Shown in pieces: positions 41,332 to 52,446 of a stretch of DNA of 64,000 nt. Made by a program: the position numbers and the translations under genes. Source of the stretch: Pandoraea oxalativorans. Its GTDB lineage: Bacteria; Pseudomonadota; Gammaproteobacteria; Burkholderiales; Burkholderiaceae. Each line of letters starts with the position of its first letter. The stretch's first letter is position 1. The notes below the pieces were generated by a model, which was given only the letters and a program-made list of their open reading frames with translations, did not search any database and had not been told where the DNA came from. Where the stretch lies: NCBI RefSeq assembly GCF_000972785.3, contig NZ_CP011253.3, positions 1,054,001 through 1,118,000 of the forward strand, read 5' to 3'.

Positions 41332-42000
41332 TCAGATCAGCAGGTCTTCGTAGAACGCGCCGAACGCACGTGTCGGATGCGCGATCTGGATCTCGAGAAT
41401 CCACAGGCCGCCGTTGGGCGTTCCTTCAAAATCGCCGAGCTTGCCCCCCTTGTAGATGGCATGCGGGAAGTCACTCACGCGATGACCCTTGATGTCGAGA
41501 TTGAGCACCCAGCCCATCGCTTCGGTCTGCGCCTTAGCGAATTCGTACAGGGCCTGACCGCTCACTCCTTCGGCGCGCCAATGCTGGTGGACGATGTCGA
41601 AGAGGCGCTTGGCGTCGAGCGCACACCGCTGCATCTCGGGATCGCTGCCGGTCGTGCGCGTGAACCCGCAATCGCCTTCGTGCGCGCCGAACACCACGCC
41701 GATGTCGATGAAATAGATGTCGTCGTCGCCGAGTACCGGGTCATTATCGCTGCGCTCGCTGAACGTGCGCAACGTGTTTTCGCCGAAGCGGATCAGCACC
41801 GGGTGCCAGATGCGGTCCATGCCGAGCGTACCGAGCAGCGTCTTGCTCGCGGCGATGGCTTCCGACTCGCGCATGCCGGGCTTGATCATGGCGGCGATTT
41901 TCTCGGTGGCCTCCCACGTGAGCGCCTGCGCACGTTGCATGGCCTCGGCGCTGTACTTGGTTCCGACCGCTTCGCGCCGGGCTAACTCCGTCAACTCCAT
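41332..42000 (-). CDS. M24-family (aminopeptidase P/creatinase fold) protein
   Basis: A 222-residue pita-bread-fold protein resembling the catalytic half of Xaa-Pro peptidases. Metal-ligand candidates are IYFIDIGVVFGAHEGDCGFT (two Asp), DIKGHRVSDFPHAIYKGG (His) and NGGLWILEIQIAHP (Glu). It is shorter than methionine aminopeptidase-like members and may act on a small N-linked substrate. ATG 42000 has GGAGAG upstream. The divergent MocR regulator suggests amino-acid-derived or PLP-linked control. Confidence 0.82.
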   Translation of the reverse strand: MELTELARREAVGTKYSAEAMQRAQALTWEATEKIAAMIKPGMRESEAIAASKTLLGTLGMDRIWHPVLIRFGENTLRTFSERSDNDPVLGDDDIYFIDIGVVFGAHEGDCGFTRTTGSDPEMQRCALDAKRLFDIVHQHWRAEGVSGQALYEFAKAQTEAMGWVLNLDIKGHRVSDFPHAIYKGGKLGDFEGTPNGGLWILEIQIAHPTRAFGAFYEDLLI

Positions 42001-42077
42001 CGAATCTCTCCACGGATTATTCTGATTTGGGGGAAACGCCAGTCGCGTTGCAACCTGCGGAACAGACGTCATGGCGT

Positions 42078-42103
42078 TTAGGATAAAGCCTAACTTGTAT
42101 AAT
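42078..42103. promoter_or_regulatory. Putative MocR operator and promoter
   Basis: A dyad TTAGG (42078-42082) / CCTAA (42089-42093) lies in the divergent region, directly ahead of a TATAAT (42098-42103) that can serve as -10 box for the MocR gene. No good -35 is present, as is common for activated or autoregulated promoters. Confidence 0.5.
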
Positions 42104-42227
42104 TCGAAGCGCCATTTGTCGCAGGATGGGTTGGGCCACTTTGAATCGGATCGGCGATTCGACCGCCGTGAAAAGCCCGCGCCCGCTGCGACACCGACGC
42201 TCTCCAATCCCTTTGAGTAGCCGCCTC

Positions 42228-43673
42228 ATGCGCCGACGCCACCTCAGCCAGCCGCTGGAACTGCCGCTCTCCGCTCGCCACGAAAAGGAGACCCGCCAGG
42301 CATGGGTCTACCGTTGCGTGCGCGAGCGCATCGTCGCGGGCGAGTTGCGACGGGGCGACCGTCTGCCGTCCACGCGCACGCTGGCCGAGCGCTGGGGGGT
42401 GTCGCGCGGCATCGTCGAGCTGGCGTTCGAGCAACTGACGCTCGAAGGCTATGTGGCGAGTCGCGTTGGCGCGGGTACGGAGGTGGTCGCGGACTTCTCC
42501 GGGGCGGTAGCGACAGCGGCTGCACCCGGTCAAGTCGAGCGATCGACGCAGCCGTTACCTGAAAGCGCCGCATCGCTGGCATCGAAAACCGGACGTTCGC
42601 CCGATGCCGCGCTGTTCTCGCTATCGGTCTGGCGCAAGCATATGAACCGCGCGCTGCGAGCCGTCACGCCCGAGTTGTTGGCCGACACGGACCCGCGCGG
42701 CTATTTGCCGCTACGCGAGAGCATCGCCCGCTACGTGCGCATGACGCGCGGCATCGCCTGCGAAGCAGACGAAATCGTGGTGACGACCGGCATTCGCCAC
42801 GCCATCGATCTCGTCACGGAAGTCCTCGCGCACGAGACCACGGCGTTCTATCTCGAAGACCCCGGCTACAAGAATCTGTCGACGCTGGTGCGTGCGCCGT
42901 CGAAGCGCTGCGTGAGCGTGCCTGTCGACGAGGAGGGCTTCGTCGTGGAAGCTGCCGACCATGCGGGCGGGGGACGTCCCGGCATCGCCTACGTGACGCC
43001 CGCGCATCAGGCACCGCTCGGCAATACGATGTCGATCAATCGCCGCATGCAACTGCTGGAGTGGGCGAGCGCACGCGACGTCTGGATCGTCGAAGACGAT
43101 TACGACAGCGAGTTCAGCTACGGGAGCGCGCCGTTACCTGCGCTCAAGGCCATCGACACACAGGCGCGCGTGATCCATTGCAGCAGCTTCAACAAGTCGC
43201 TGTTTCCGTCGCTGCGCATCGGCTATCTGCTCGCGCCGCCAGCATTGCTTGCACGAATCGCGGGGCAGCGCTCGGCGTCGGGACGCTCGAACAGCCTCAT
43301 CGAGCAGATGGCGCTCGCGAGCTATATCGATGCGGGGGATTTCGCGCGGCATCTGCGTGCCTCGCGCAGCGTGTATCTCAGACGTCGCAATCTGCTGCTG
43401 GAGACGTTGCGCGCGCGGATGACGACGCCTTGCCGCATCACCGGCGACCACGCGGGCTTTCACTGCGTGCTGTGGTTGCCGTCGCAGGCGGACGAGGCGG
43501 CGCTCGTCGCGGCGTTGCGCGTGCAAGGCGTGTTCGTGGAGGGATTGAGGGAGTTCACCCGGGCGCAGACGGTGCCCCCGGGGCTGGTACTCGGCTACGC
43601 CGCGCTCGACGATGCGCGGCTACCGGAGATTGCGGCGTATATCGCCCGTGCTGTCGCCGCAGTCGCAGGCTAA
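42228..43673 (+). CDS. MocR-family PLP-dependent transcriptional regulator
   Basis: A 481-residue GntR/aminotransferase fusion. The N-terminal winged helix (RERIVAGELRRGDRLPSTRT, then LAERWGVSRGIVELAFEQLT) is joined through a 60-residue Ala/Ser-rich linker to a fold-type I aminotransferase domain. HCSSFNKSLFPSLRIGYL contains the PLP lysine, and IVEDDYDSEFSYG the Asp contacting the ring nitrogen. Such regulators sense PLP or an amino-compound bound to it. ATG 42228 is preferred, giving a normal spacing to the helix-turn-helix; ATG 42126 would add 34 residues. It probably controls the divergent M24 gene. Confidence 0.9.
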   Translation: MRRRHLSQPLELPLSARHEKETRQAWVYRCVRERIVAGELRRGDRLPSTRTLAERWGVSRGIVELAFEQLTLEGYVASRVGAGTEVVADFSGAVATAAAPGQVERSTQPLPESAASLASKTGRSPDAALFSLSVWRKHMNRALRAVTPELLADTDPRGYLPLRESIARYVRMTRGIACEADEIVVTTGIRHAIDLVTEVLAHETTAFYLEDPGYKNLSTLVRAPSKRCVSVPVDEEGFVVEAADHAGGGRPGIAYVTPAHQAPLGNTMSINRRMQLLEWASARDVWIVEDDYDSEFSYGSAPLPALKAIDTQARVIHCSSFNKSLFPSLRIGYLLAPPALLARIAGQRSASGRSNSLIEQMALASYIDAGDFARHLRASRSVYLRRRNLLLETLRARMTTPCRITGDHAGFHCVLWLPSQADEAALVAALRVQGVFVEGLREFTRAQTVPPGLVLGYAALDDARLPEIAAYIARAVAAVAG

Positions 43674-43729
43674 GCGACGCAATCGAGATGCGCCACCGAC
43701 CCCTGGCGACGCTCATCCGTCACTAGCGG

Positions 43730-44590
43730 CTATTCGCCACGTTTGCGCAGTTCGAGCCGGATGACAAACCAGCCCGCGACGGCCGACATGATCGCGAGTG
43801 CGTACCACGTCAGCAGATAGCTCATGTGGTTGTTCGGGAACTGCACCACGGTCAGGCCGCCCACGGGATAGTCGCGATCTTGCGATTGCGCCTTGCTGGT
43901 CATGGCTTCGGCGTCGTTGGTAATGGCGTTCGCGCTCGCGCCGGTTTTTGCGTCCGGTTTGCCATCGGCGTCCACGAAATAGGGGGCGACGTCGGACGTA
44001 TTGAGGCCGCGCGCCGCCGCAATCGCCACCACGTCACGCGAATACCAGAGGTTCTCCGCCGGGGCGTTCTTGCGCAGGAAGCCGCCGACCGGCTCGGGCA
44101 TGCGCAGTAATCCCGTGACCGTGACTTCGCCTGCCGGGCCGGGCGGCACCGATGCTTTCCAGCCCGGCGGCACGAAGCCGCGATTGACCAGCACTTCCCC
44201 GCCATCCGTCGTGCGCAGCGGTGTGAGCACCCAGTAGCCGCCGCCCAGATCGGTGACGGCCTGAACGAGCGTGTCCTTGTCGTACTGATAGGTGCCGGTG
44301 AGCGAGACGTGACGATACTCGTCCTTCTCGGCGTTGACCTCGGGCCACTGCGCGCGCGAGGGCGCGGCCGTCGGCGGCGCATGCACGCGCGAATTCACGC
44401 GTTCGATCAGATCGAGTTTCCACGCGCGGCGTTGTAACTGCCACGTGCCGAGCGAGACGAAGAGGGAAATCAGCACCAGCGTGATGACGCCGAGCATCAC
44501 CACGCGAAGGGGAGATGTGCGGGAGGATGCGCCGGAAGCGCGCGGGGGACGCTGTGCGTCCCCCGAATCGTGAAGTCGATCGCTGCTCAA
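43730..44590 (-). CDS. SURF1-family oxidase assembly protein
   Basis: A 286-residue inner-membrane protein with one N-terminal helix (RVVMLGVITLVLISLFVSLG) and one C-terminal helix (MSYLLTWYALAIMSAVAGWF). The first helix leads into the family motif GTWQLQRRAWKLDLIERVN, and GEVLVNRGFVPPGW is the second signature. SURF1 proteins help insert heme into heme-copper oxidases. It lies 12 bases downstream of cyoD, so it is the last gene of the cyo operon and probably serves this oxidase. It occupies the place where cyoE is found in E. coli. Confidence 0.9.
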   Translation of the reverse strand: MSSDRLHDSGDAQRPPRASGASSRTSPLRVVMLGVITLVLISLFVSLGTWQLQRRAWKLDLIERVNSRVHAPPTAAPSRAQWPEVNAEKDEYRHVSLTGTYQYDKDTLVQAVTDLGGGYWVLTPLRTTDGGEVLVNRGFVPPGWKASVPPGPAGEVTVTGLLRMPEPVGGFLRKNAPAENLWYSRDVVAIAAARGLNTSDVAPYFVDADGKPDAKTGASANAITNDAEAMTSKAQSQDRDYPVGGLTVVQFPNNHMSYLLTWYALAIMSAVAGWFVIRLELRKRGE

Positions 44591-44602
44591 GGGAAATGCC
44601 GT

Positions 44603-45004
44603 TCAAGGGAGGTTTTTCGTATCCTGCATCATACCCGGCATCATGTTTTGGTTCAGGTGATACATCACCCACAGCGAGCCCGAGAGCGTAATGACGACCA
44701 GCACGATCGTGAAGATCAGCGAGAGCATGTTCCAGCCGCCCTCCGACTTCGCGTTCATGTGCAGGAAGTAGATCATGTGCACCACGATCTGAATCGCCGC
44801 GAGGAACAGGATCATGATCGCCGTCGTGCTCGATTTCTCGAACACGCCACCCATCACGAACCAGAACGGAATCGCGGTGAGCACCACCGACAGAATGAAA
44901 CCGGTCGTGTAACCGCGCAGCGTGCTGTGCGGTCCCTCATCGACATGATCCTCGTCATGGTCATGCCCGTGGGCATCGTGCAAAGTCGAGTCGTGGGTGC
45001 TCAC
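44603..45004 (-). CDS. cyoD: Cytochrome bo ubiquinol oxidase subunit IV (CyoD)
   Basis: A 133-residue protein with three helices: [40 protein letters not shown] and [20 protein letters not shown]. The N-terminal 30 residues are His/Asp-rich ([15 protein letters not shown]), perhaps weakly metal-binding. The start is a GTG overlapping the cyoC stop as GTGA, which fixes it. The subunit helps assemble and stabilise the copper site. Confidence 0.92.
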   Translation of the reverse strand: MSTHDSTLHDAHGHDHDEDHVDEGPHSTLRGYTTGFILSVVLTAIPFWFVMGGVFEKSSTTAIMILFLAAIQIVVHMIYFLHMNAKSEGGWNMLSLIFTIVLVVITLSGSLWVMYHLNQNMMPGMMQDTKNLP

Positions 45005-45675
45005 GGCAGCACTCCCATCAGATAGACGAACGTGAAGACGCCGATCCACACGACGTCCAGAAAGTGCCAGAACATCGACAGGCACATCAGCCGCCGACGG
45101 TTCGGCGCGCTCAGCCCGTGCTTGCCGATCTGCACCAGCAGCGTGATGAGCCAGATGATGCCGAACGTGACGTGCAGCCCGTGCGTGCCCACCAGCGTGA
45201 AGAACGACGACAGGAACGCGCTGCGCCACGGCCCGGCACCTTCATGGATCAGCGTGGCGAACTCGTACAGTTCGAGCGAGAGGAAGGCTGCGCCGAGCAA
45301 CCCCGTCACGATCAGCCAGCCGGTCACGGCCCCCTGGCGGCGCCGTTGCATCTCGAGCATCGCGAAGCCGTAGGTGATCGACGAGAGCAGCAGGAACGTG
45401 GTGTTGACCGCCACGAGCGGCAGTTCGAACAGCTCCGCCCCGGTCGGCCCGCCCGCGTAGTTGCGACCGAGCACGCCATACGTCGCGAACAGACAGGCGA
45501 AGACGAGACAGTCGCTCATCAGATAAATCCAGAAGCCGAGCAACGTGCCACCCGGCGGGTGGTAGTCCGTCGACATCATGAACTTCAGGTTGCCCTCATG
45601 CGGCGGGGCGGGGGCATGGGCGCCGCCGCCGAGCGGCACGCCTCCGGTAGGAAACGGTACGGTCGTGTCAGACAT
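45001..45675 (-). CDS. cyoC: Cytochrome bo ubiquinol oxidase subunit III (CyoC)
   Basis: A 224-residue protein with five hydrophobic helices, beginning around [40 protein letters not shown] and [20 protein letters not shown] are typical of heme-copper oxidase subunit III. It overlaps cyoB by eight bases at its start and cyoD by four at its end. Confidence 0.95.
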   Translation of the reverse strand: MSDTTVPFPTGGVPLGGGAHAPAPPHEGNLKFMMSTDYHPPGGTLLGFWIYLMSDCLVFACLFATYGVLGRNYAGGPTGAELFELPLVAVNTTFLLLSSITYGFAMLEMQRRRQGAVTGWLIVTGLLGAAFLSLELYEFATLIHEGAGPWRSAFLSSFFTLVGTHGLHVTFGIIWLITLLVQIGKHGLSAPNRRRLMCLSMFWHFLDVVWIGVFTFVYLMGVLP

Positions 45676-47659
45676 TCTGGGCGAGCAGTCGCGTGCGCGC
45701 TGCCTCCGTGTGTTCGACCTGATCGGCCGGGATGTAGTAGTCGCGGTGATAGTTGAACGTGTGTCCGATGGCCGTGGCGATCAGTGCGACGAAGGCCACG
45801 ATCACCACCAGCCACATATGCCAGATCAACCCGAAGCCGCACACCGTCGCGAGCCCCGCGAGGATGATGCCTGCACCGGTGTTCTTCGGCATGTGAATCG
45901 GGATGAAGCCCTCCATCGGGCGCTTGAAGCCGTGCTGCTTCATCTGCCACCAGGCGTCGTTGTCGTGAATGAGCGGCGTGAAGGCGAAGTTGTAGACCGG
46001 CGGCGGCGACGACGTCGACCATTCCAGCGTGCGTCCACCCCACGGATCGCCCGTCTCGTCGCGCAGTTGGTCGCGATGCATATAGCTCACCACCAGCTGG
46101 ATGATGAAGCAGGCGATGCCGATGGCGATGAGCAGCGCACCCACGGCGGCGACCTGGAACCAGATCTGCAACGACATATCGTCGAAGTGGCTCACGCGTC
46201 GCGTCACGCCCATCAGACCGAGCAGGTAGAGCGGCATGAACGCCACGTAAAAACCGATGAGCCAGAACCAGAACGAGCACTTGCCCCAGAACGGATCGAG
46301 CTTGTAGCCGAAGGCTTTCGGGAACCAGTAGCTGATGGCGGCGAACACGCCGAACACGACGCCGCCGATGATCACGTTGTGAAAGTGGGCAATCAGGAAC
46401 AGGCCGTTATGCAGCGAGAAGTCCGCAGGCGGTACGGCAAGCAGCACGCCGGTCATGCCGCCGATTACGAACGTCACCATGAAGCCGACCGTCCAGAGCA
46501 TCGGCACTTCAAACTGGATTCGCCCGCGATACATCGTGAACAGCCAGTTGAATATCTTCGCCCCGGTCGGTATCGAGATGATCATCGTCGTGATCCCGAA
46601 GAACGAGTTCACACTCGCACCCGAGCCCATCGTGAAGAAGTGGTGCAGCCACACGAGGTAGGACAGCACCGTAATGACGACCGTGGCGTAGACCATCGAC
46701 GCATAACCGAACAGTCGCTTGCCGGAGAACGTCGCCACCACTTCCGAGAACACACCGAACACCGGCAGCACGAGAATGTAGACCTCGGGGTGGCCCCAGA
46801 TCCAGATCAGGTTCACGTACATCATGGCGTTGCCGCCGAGATCGTTCGTGAAGAAGTTGGTCCCGGCGTAGCGGTCGAGGGAGAGCAGGGCGAGCACAGC
46901 GGTGAGCACCGGGAAGGCGGCCACGATCAGCACGTTGGTGCACAGCGACGTCCACGTGAACACCGGCATGCGCATCATCGTCATGCCCGGTGCGCGCATC
47001 TTCACGATGGTCACGAGCAGGTTGATCCCCGAGAGCAAGGTGCCGACCCCTGCGATCTGCAAGGCCCATATGTAGTAATCGACGCCCACGTCGGGGCTTT
47101 GCAGCACGCCCGAGAGCGGTGGATACGCAAGCCAGCCGGTGCGCGCGAATTCGCCGACGAACAGCGACATCATCACGAGCACCGCGCCGCTGGTTGTCAT
47201 CCAGAAGCTGAAGTTGTTGAGAAACGGGAAGGCTACGTCGCGTGCGCCGATCTGTAGCGGCACCACGAAGTTCATGAGACCGGTCACGAGCGGCATCGCC
47301 ACGAAGAAGATCATGATCACGCCGTGCGCGGTGAAGATCTGATCGTAGTGGTGCGGCGGCAGATAGCCCATGTTGTCGCCGAACGAGACCGCCTGTTGCA
47401 GGCGCATCATCGCGGCGTCGGCGAAGCCACGCAGCAACATGATGATGCCGAGGATCACGTACATGATGCCGATCTTCTTGTGATCGATGCTCGTGAACCA
47501 CTCTCGCCACAGGTAGCCCCACAGCTTGAAGTAGGTGATAGCGCCCAGTACCACGACGCCGCCGATCGCTACCCCTGCAAAGGTCGCGAGGAGGATCGGT
47601 TCGTGGTACGGGATCGCCTCTAGCGTGAGGCGACCGAAGATCAGCTTGACGATGTCCAT
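45668..47659 (-). CDS. cyoB: Cytochrome bo ubiquinol oxidase subunit I (CyoB)
   Basis: The 663-residue catalytic subunit that reduces O2 and pumps protons. The low-spin heme ligand region is [37 protein letters not shown] holds a CuB histidine and the cross-linked Tyr, [12 protein letters not shown] the two other CuB histidines, and [19 protein letters not shown] the heme ligands. Length matches E. coli CyoB (663). No gaps or stops. Confidence 0.97.
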   Translation of the reverse strand: MDIVKLIFGRLTLEAIPYHEPILLATFAGVAIGGVVVLGAITYFKLWGYLWREWFTSIDHKKIGIMYVILGIIMLLRGFADAAMMRLQQAVSFGDNMGYLPPHHYDQIFTAHGVIMIFFVAMPLVTGLMNFVVPLQIGARDVAFPFLNNFSFWMTTSGAVLVMMSLFVGEFARTGWLAYPPLSGVLQSPDVGVDYYIWALQIAGVGTLLSGINLLVTIVKMRAPGMTMMRMPVFTWTSLCTNVLIVAAFPVLTAVLALLSLDRYAGTNFFTNDLGGNAMMYVNLIWIWGHPEVYILVLPVFGVFSEVVATFSGKRLFGYASMVYATVVITVLSYLVWLHHFFTMGSGASVNSFFGITTMIISIPTGAKIFNWLFTMYRGRIQFEVPMLWTVGFMVTFVIGGMTGVLLAVPPADFSLHNGLFLIAHFHNVIIGGVVFGVFAAISYWFPKAFGYKLDPFWGKCSFWFWLIGFYVAFMPLYLLGLMGVTRRVSHFDDMSLQIWFQVAAVGALLIAIGIACFIIQLVVSYMHRDQLRDETGDPWGGRTLEWSTSSPPPVYNFAFTPLIHDNDAWWQMKQHGFKRPMEGFIPIHMPKNTGAGIILAGLATVCGFGLIWHMWLVVIVAFVALIATAIGHTFNYHRDYYIPADQVEHTEAARTRLLAQNV

Positions 47660-47759
47660 AAGCTCGAACCTGGGATCATTCGCGCGCGAGGCGCATCATT
47701 GTCGACGGTTAGGCGCAGTGCGCGTCACGGGTAGGACGTTGCGAATCGGCTTCACGAAG

Positions 47760-48794
47760 TCACTGCGCACGCGCAGTCCCCGGGGCACGTTGCGCGTCGG
47801 CGGCGAACTGCACGGTGTTCTGTGCGGTACACATCGCGTCGGCGAGCAACGCATCGGTCTTGCGCGAACCGGCCCGGCTGGCATGCGCGTGATTCGGTTG
47901 ATCCATCATGTCCTTCAGGCACGTCTGCCCCTGCTGAACACAACGATTCAGAATCGCGTCGTAGAGGTCGGGCGCCACGTCGGCGTAATACTTCACCGGC
48001 ACCCACTCGCTCGGTTTCGCGAGCGCCTCGTACTTGTCGCGCGACAGGTTTTCGCCCTTCGTCCTGACCTGTTTCACCCACGCGTCGAATTCGTCCGCCG
48101 TCATGCCGTGGAACTTGAAGCGCATGCCGGAGAAGCCCGCGCCGCTGTAGTTCGCGGAGAAGCCGTCATACACGCCGGGCTTGTTGATGACCGCGTGCAG
48201 CTTCGTCTCCATGCCCGGCATCGCGTAGATCTGACCGGCGAGCGCTGGGACGAAGAACGAATTCATCATCGTGGTCGACGTGATTTCGAAACGGATCGGA
48301 CGGTCGATCGGCGCGGCCAGTTCGTTCACGGTCGCAATGCCCTGGTCGGGGTAGAAGAACAGCCACTTCCAGTCCATCGCCACGACCTGCACCGTGAGCG
48401 GACGCGCGTCGGGCGGAATCTCGCGTTTCGCATCGATGCGCTCAAGCGGCCGGTAAGGGTCGAGCTTGTGGGTGCTGACCCAGGTGAGCGCGCCCAGGGC
48501 AATGATGATCAGCAATGGCGCGGCCCAGATCAGCAGTTCGAGCAGCGTCGAGTGATCCCATTCGGGCGTGTAGACGGCGTTCTTGTTCGATGCCCGGTAT
48601 CTCCAGGCGAACAGCAATGTCAGCACGATCACCGGAACGATGATCAGCAACATCAGAACAGTGGAAACGATGATGATGTCCCGTTGCCTTACCGCGAGAT
48701 CCCCCGAAGGCGACATCAATACGGTATTGCAGCCGGACAGCAGCGCGAAGGCGGGGAGTAAAAGTACCCCGCGAAGGAACTTGGGGGAAGTCAT
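47760..48794 (-). CDS. cyoA: Cytochrome bo ubiquinol oxidase subunit II (CyoA)
   Basis: A 344-residue lipoprotein. The signal ends LLPAFALLSGCNTVLMSPSG with the lipobox LSGC. Two helices (IIIVSTVLMLLIIVPVIVLT and STLLELLIWAAPLLIIIALG) anchor it, and a periplasmic cupredoxin fold without the CuA ligands follows (PIRFEITSTTMMNSFFVPAL). First gene of the operon, 100 bases before cyoB. The C-terminal 60 residues are an extension beyond the conserved domain. Confidence 0.95.
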   Translation of the reverse strand: MTSPKFLRGVLLLPAFALLSGCNTVLMSPSGDLAVRQRDIIIVSTVLMLLIIVPVIVLTLLFAWRYRASNKNAVYTPEWDHSTLLELLIWAAPLLIIIALGALTWVSTHKLDPYRPLERIDAKREIPPDARPLTVQVVAMDWKWLFFYPDQGIATVNELAAPIDRPIRFEITSTTMMNSFFVPALAGQIYAMPGMETKLHAVINKPGVYDGFSANYSGAGFSGMRFKFHGMTADEFDAWVKQVRTKGENLSRDKYEALAKPSEWVPVKYYADVAPDLYDAILNRCVQQGQTCLKDMMDQPNHAHASRAGSRKTDALLADAMCTAQNTVQFAADAQRAPGTARAQ

Positions 48795-48954
48795 GCTGCG
48801 ATCGATGGAACCGTAGCCTCAGACCGTACCCATCATGGACCGCCCTCCCTGAAGCATCAATTTAGGGTAAACCCTATAGCGGCAATTCGAGATACCTGCG
48901 ATGCTTTTCTGGCACGAGTGTCATCGTCATCCCGATCCGCGAGGGGGTCCGATA

Positions 48955-50289
48955 ATGTCAAGCAGTGCTCATCAATCGCCGACGCAACCGGGGGTACCCG
49001 GCGCGCAGACAGCGCACGATCACGGGAGCAAGTCCCGCATCGCGCCTGAGGAAATCGCGGTCGGCGTCGTGGTCGGACGCGCCTCCGAGTACTTCGACTT
49101 CTTTGTGTTCGGCATCGCTGCCGTCCTCGTCTTTCCACACGTTTTCTTCCCGTTTGCGGACGGCCTGCATGGGCTGCTGTACTCGTTCACCCTCTTCTCC
49201 TTCGCCTTCATCTCGCGCCCGTTCGGCACCGCGCTCTTCATGAACGTGCAGCGCCGCTGGGGACGCAGCGTCAAGCTCACGGCGGCGCTGTTCGTGCTCG
49301 GTACGGCAACGGCGGGCATGGCCTTCCTGCCCGGCCATGCGGTGATCGGCGACAAGGCCATCTGGCTGCTCGCTTTCTTCCGTCTGGTACAGGGCATCGG
49401 CTTCGGCGGCTCGTGGGACGGCTTGCCGTCGCTGTTGGCGATGAACGCCCCGCCGCAGCGTCGTGGCTGGTATTCGATGATGGGGCAACTGGGCGCGCCG
49501 ATCGGCTTCATCATCGCGGCGTCGCTGTTCCTGTTCCTGCACTGGAGCCTCGATCCGGACGACTTCCTCACCTGGGGCTGGCGCTATCCGTTCTACGTCG
49601 CCTTCGCCGTGAACGTGGTGGCGCTGTTCGCACGGCTGCGTCTGGTTGTGACGAACGAATACACGGCCATGCTCGAAGAGGGGCAACTGGAGCCGATCAG
49701 CACGCGGGAGATGGTGCGCTCGCAGGGCTACAACATCTTCCTCGGCGCGTTCGCGGCGCTGGCAAGTTATGCGCTGTTCCACCTGGTGACGGTGTTCCCG
49801 CTGTCGTGGATTTCGCTGCAAAACACGCAGGATCTGAACAGCGTGCTGATCGTGCAGCTCTGCGGCGCGGTCATCGCCATCATCTGCACGGTGATTTCCG
49901 GACGCATTGCCGACCGTATCGGCCGACGCACGACATTGGGCCTTTTCGCGCTGTTCATCGGCGTCTTCGCCCTGTTCGCGCCGTTCCTGATGGGTGGCGG
50001 TTCGGTGGGGCAGGACATCTTCATTCTGGTCGGCTTCGGCCTGCTCGGCCTGTCCTACGGTCAGGCGGCAGGGACGGTGACGTCCAACTTCGAGCAACGC
50101 TTTCGCTATACCGGCGCGGCGCTTACAACGGACTTCGCGTGGCTGTTTGGCGCGGCGTTCGCACCCCTCGTCGCACTCGGTTTGTCGGCGGAGTTCGGGC
50201 TGATCGCAGTGAGCGGCTATCTGCTCTCCGGCGCGGTCTGCACGCTGCTCGCACTGCGCATCAACAAGGCGTTCGAAACGAAAGACTGA
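48955..50289 (+). CDS. MFS transporter, metabolite:H+ symporter (MHS) type
   Basis: A 444-residue 12-helix transporter. VVGRASEYFDFFVFGIAAVL is the hallmark first helix of MHS symporters (ProP, KgtP, ShiA). FISRPFGTALFMNVQRRWGR is motif A, and FRLVQGIGFGGSWDGLP follows. ISGRIADRIGRRTTLGLFAL repeats motif A in the second half. The substrate is likely a carboxylate or betaine-like compound. ATG 48955 has GAGGGGG upstream. Divergent from cyoA with a 160-base shared promoter region. Confidence 0.88.
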   Translation: MSSSAHQSPTQPGVPGAQTAHDHGSKSRIAPEEIAVGVVVGRASEYFDFFVFGIAAVLVFPHVFFPFADGLHGLLYSFTLFSFAFISRPFGTALFMNVQRRWGRSVKLTAALFVLGTATAGMAFLPGHAVIGDKAIWLLAFFRLVQGIGFGGSWDGLPSLLAMNAPPQRRGWYSMMGQLGAPIGFIIAASLFLFLHWSLDPDDFLTWGWRYPFYVAFAVNVVALFARLRLVVTNEYTAMLEEGQLEPISTREMVRSQGYNIFLGAFAALASYALFHLVTVFPLSWISLQNTQDLNSVLIVQLCGAVIAIICTVISGRIADRIGRRTTLGLFALFIGVFALFAPFLMGGGSVGQDIFILVGFGLLGLSYGQAAGTVTSNFEQRFRYTGAALTTDFAWLFGAAFAPLVALGLSAEFGLIAVSGYLLSGAVCTLLALRINKAFETKD

Positions 50290-50327
50290 GCGCCGCTCGA
50301 CAATTTCACCTCACGTTGTTTCCCGCC

Positions 50328-50353
50328 AACGGCGCGACAAAGTTCGCGCCGTT
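50328..50353 (+). terminator. Hairpin after the MHS transporter gene
   Basis: AACGGCGCGA (50328-50337) / TCGCGCCGTT (50344-50353) with a 6-base loop. No T tract follows, so termination efficiency is uncertain. Confidence 0.5.
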
Positions 50354-50420
50354 GTCATTGGTGCGACTTGTTCGTGCGGGTCAAACCCGCCCAAATTCGC
50401 TCAGATCCGCTCAGACCCGT

Positions 50421-51290
50421 TCAAACGTCGTACAGCATGCCCGCAATCGCGGCGGTGATGTTATGCGTGCGCGAGTCGTGTTCGCGATGGATCATGCCCA
50501 CGGTGCGAAGCAGCGGTGGCTCGGCAATCGGGACGATGCGCAGCAGCGGGTCTGCATGCCAATCGCCCCGATGCAGCAACGGCAATACCGATACGCCCAC
50601 GTTCTTGCGCACGAGTGCGACGATCGTCTCGATGGAGTTCAGTTCCAGATATTCCGTCACGCTGAGTTTCGCTGCGCGCAACGCCTGCTCGACGACAAGA
50701 CCGGTTCGCACGCGGCGGTCGAAACGCAGAAAGGCGTGCGCGTCGAGAATCTGCTGAGGATCTGACTCCGCGACGTCACGATTGACGACCATCACCATCG
50801 GCTCTGTGTAGAGCGGCGTCCAGACCAGTCCGTCGGCACGGGCGTCATCCGCACGCGCGACCACGGCGGCGATGTCCACTTCGCCCTGTTCGACGAGGTC
50901 GGTCAGTTCGTCCGAGCGCGCGGAGGTCAGCCGCACATCGAGCTGCGGGTGCGCCGTCTTCAGTTCGGCGACCACGAGCGAGAGCGCACCGATGACCGAC
51001 ACCACGGCGCCGATGGTCACGGGGCCCTCCATCGCATCAACCGGGGAGGTCGTCAGCTCGGCCGTGAGCGCCAGGATCTGCTCGACACGGGGAAACAGTT
51101 CGCGCCCCTGACGCGTGAGCGTAATCTGCCGCCCGCGCCGGTCGAACAGCCGCTGACCAACGGCGTCTTCCAGCCCGCGCATCTGCAAACTGACGGCTGC
51201 CTGCGTCAATGCGGCGCGCTCGGCCGCCGCCGCAAACGAGCCGGTTTGGGCCACCAGACGAAACGTCTTCAACATGCGCAGCGTGAGCAT
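50421..51290 (-). CDS. LysR-family transcriptional regulator
   Basis: A 289-residue regulator. The winged helix-turn-helix is MLKTFRLVAQTGSFAAAAER and AALTQAAVSLQMRGLEDAVG, followed by the linker helix and a two-lobed effector domain (GPVTIGAVVSVIGALSLVVA onward). Divergent from the peptide ABC/gamma-glutamyltransferase operon with a perfect 16-base palindrome in between, so it is the likely regulator. The inducer is unknown. Confidence 0.92.
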   Translation of the reverse strand: MLTLRMLKTFRLVAQTGSFAAAAERAALTQAAVSLQMRGLEDAVGQRLFDRRGRQITLTRQGRELFPRVEQILALTAELTTSPVDAMEGPVTIGAVVSVIGALSLVVAELKTAHPQLDVRLTSARSDELTDLVEQGEVDIAAVVARADDARADGLVWTPLYTEPMVMVVNRDVAESDPQQILDAHAFLRFDRRVRTGLVVEQALRAAKLSVTEYLELNSIETIVALVRKNVGVSVLPLLHRGDWHADPLLRIVPIAEPPLLRTVGMIHREHDSRTHNITAAIAGMLYDV

Positions 51291-51322
51291 TTGGGAAGTA
51301 AAAATAACTTAAGCATGAAAAA

Positions 51323-51338
51323 GAAATATTAATATTTC
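51323..51338. promoter_or_regulatory. Perfect 16-base palindrome, candidate LysR site
   Basis: GAAATATTAATATTTC is fully self-complementary and contains a T-N11-A pattern. It lies between the lysR gene and the ABC operon in an unusually AT-rich patch. Confidence 0.6.
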
Positions 51339-51414
51339 CTTTGCGTGCGGGGAAGACATAATCGTGTCATGCACATCCCGCATGAGCGGGTGGCCGACCC
51401 ACACAACGCGCCCC

Positions 51415-52442
<1,028 letters not shown>

Positions 52443-52446
<4 letters not shown>

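Noticed and set aside
45578..47257. A 559-codon open frame opposite cyoB and cyoC
   Set aside because: Antisense to well-supported oxidase genes, very His/Arg/Glu-rich, without a family signature.
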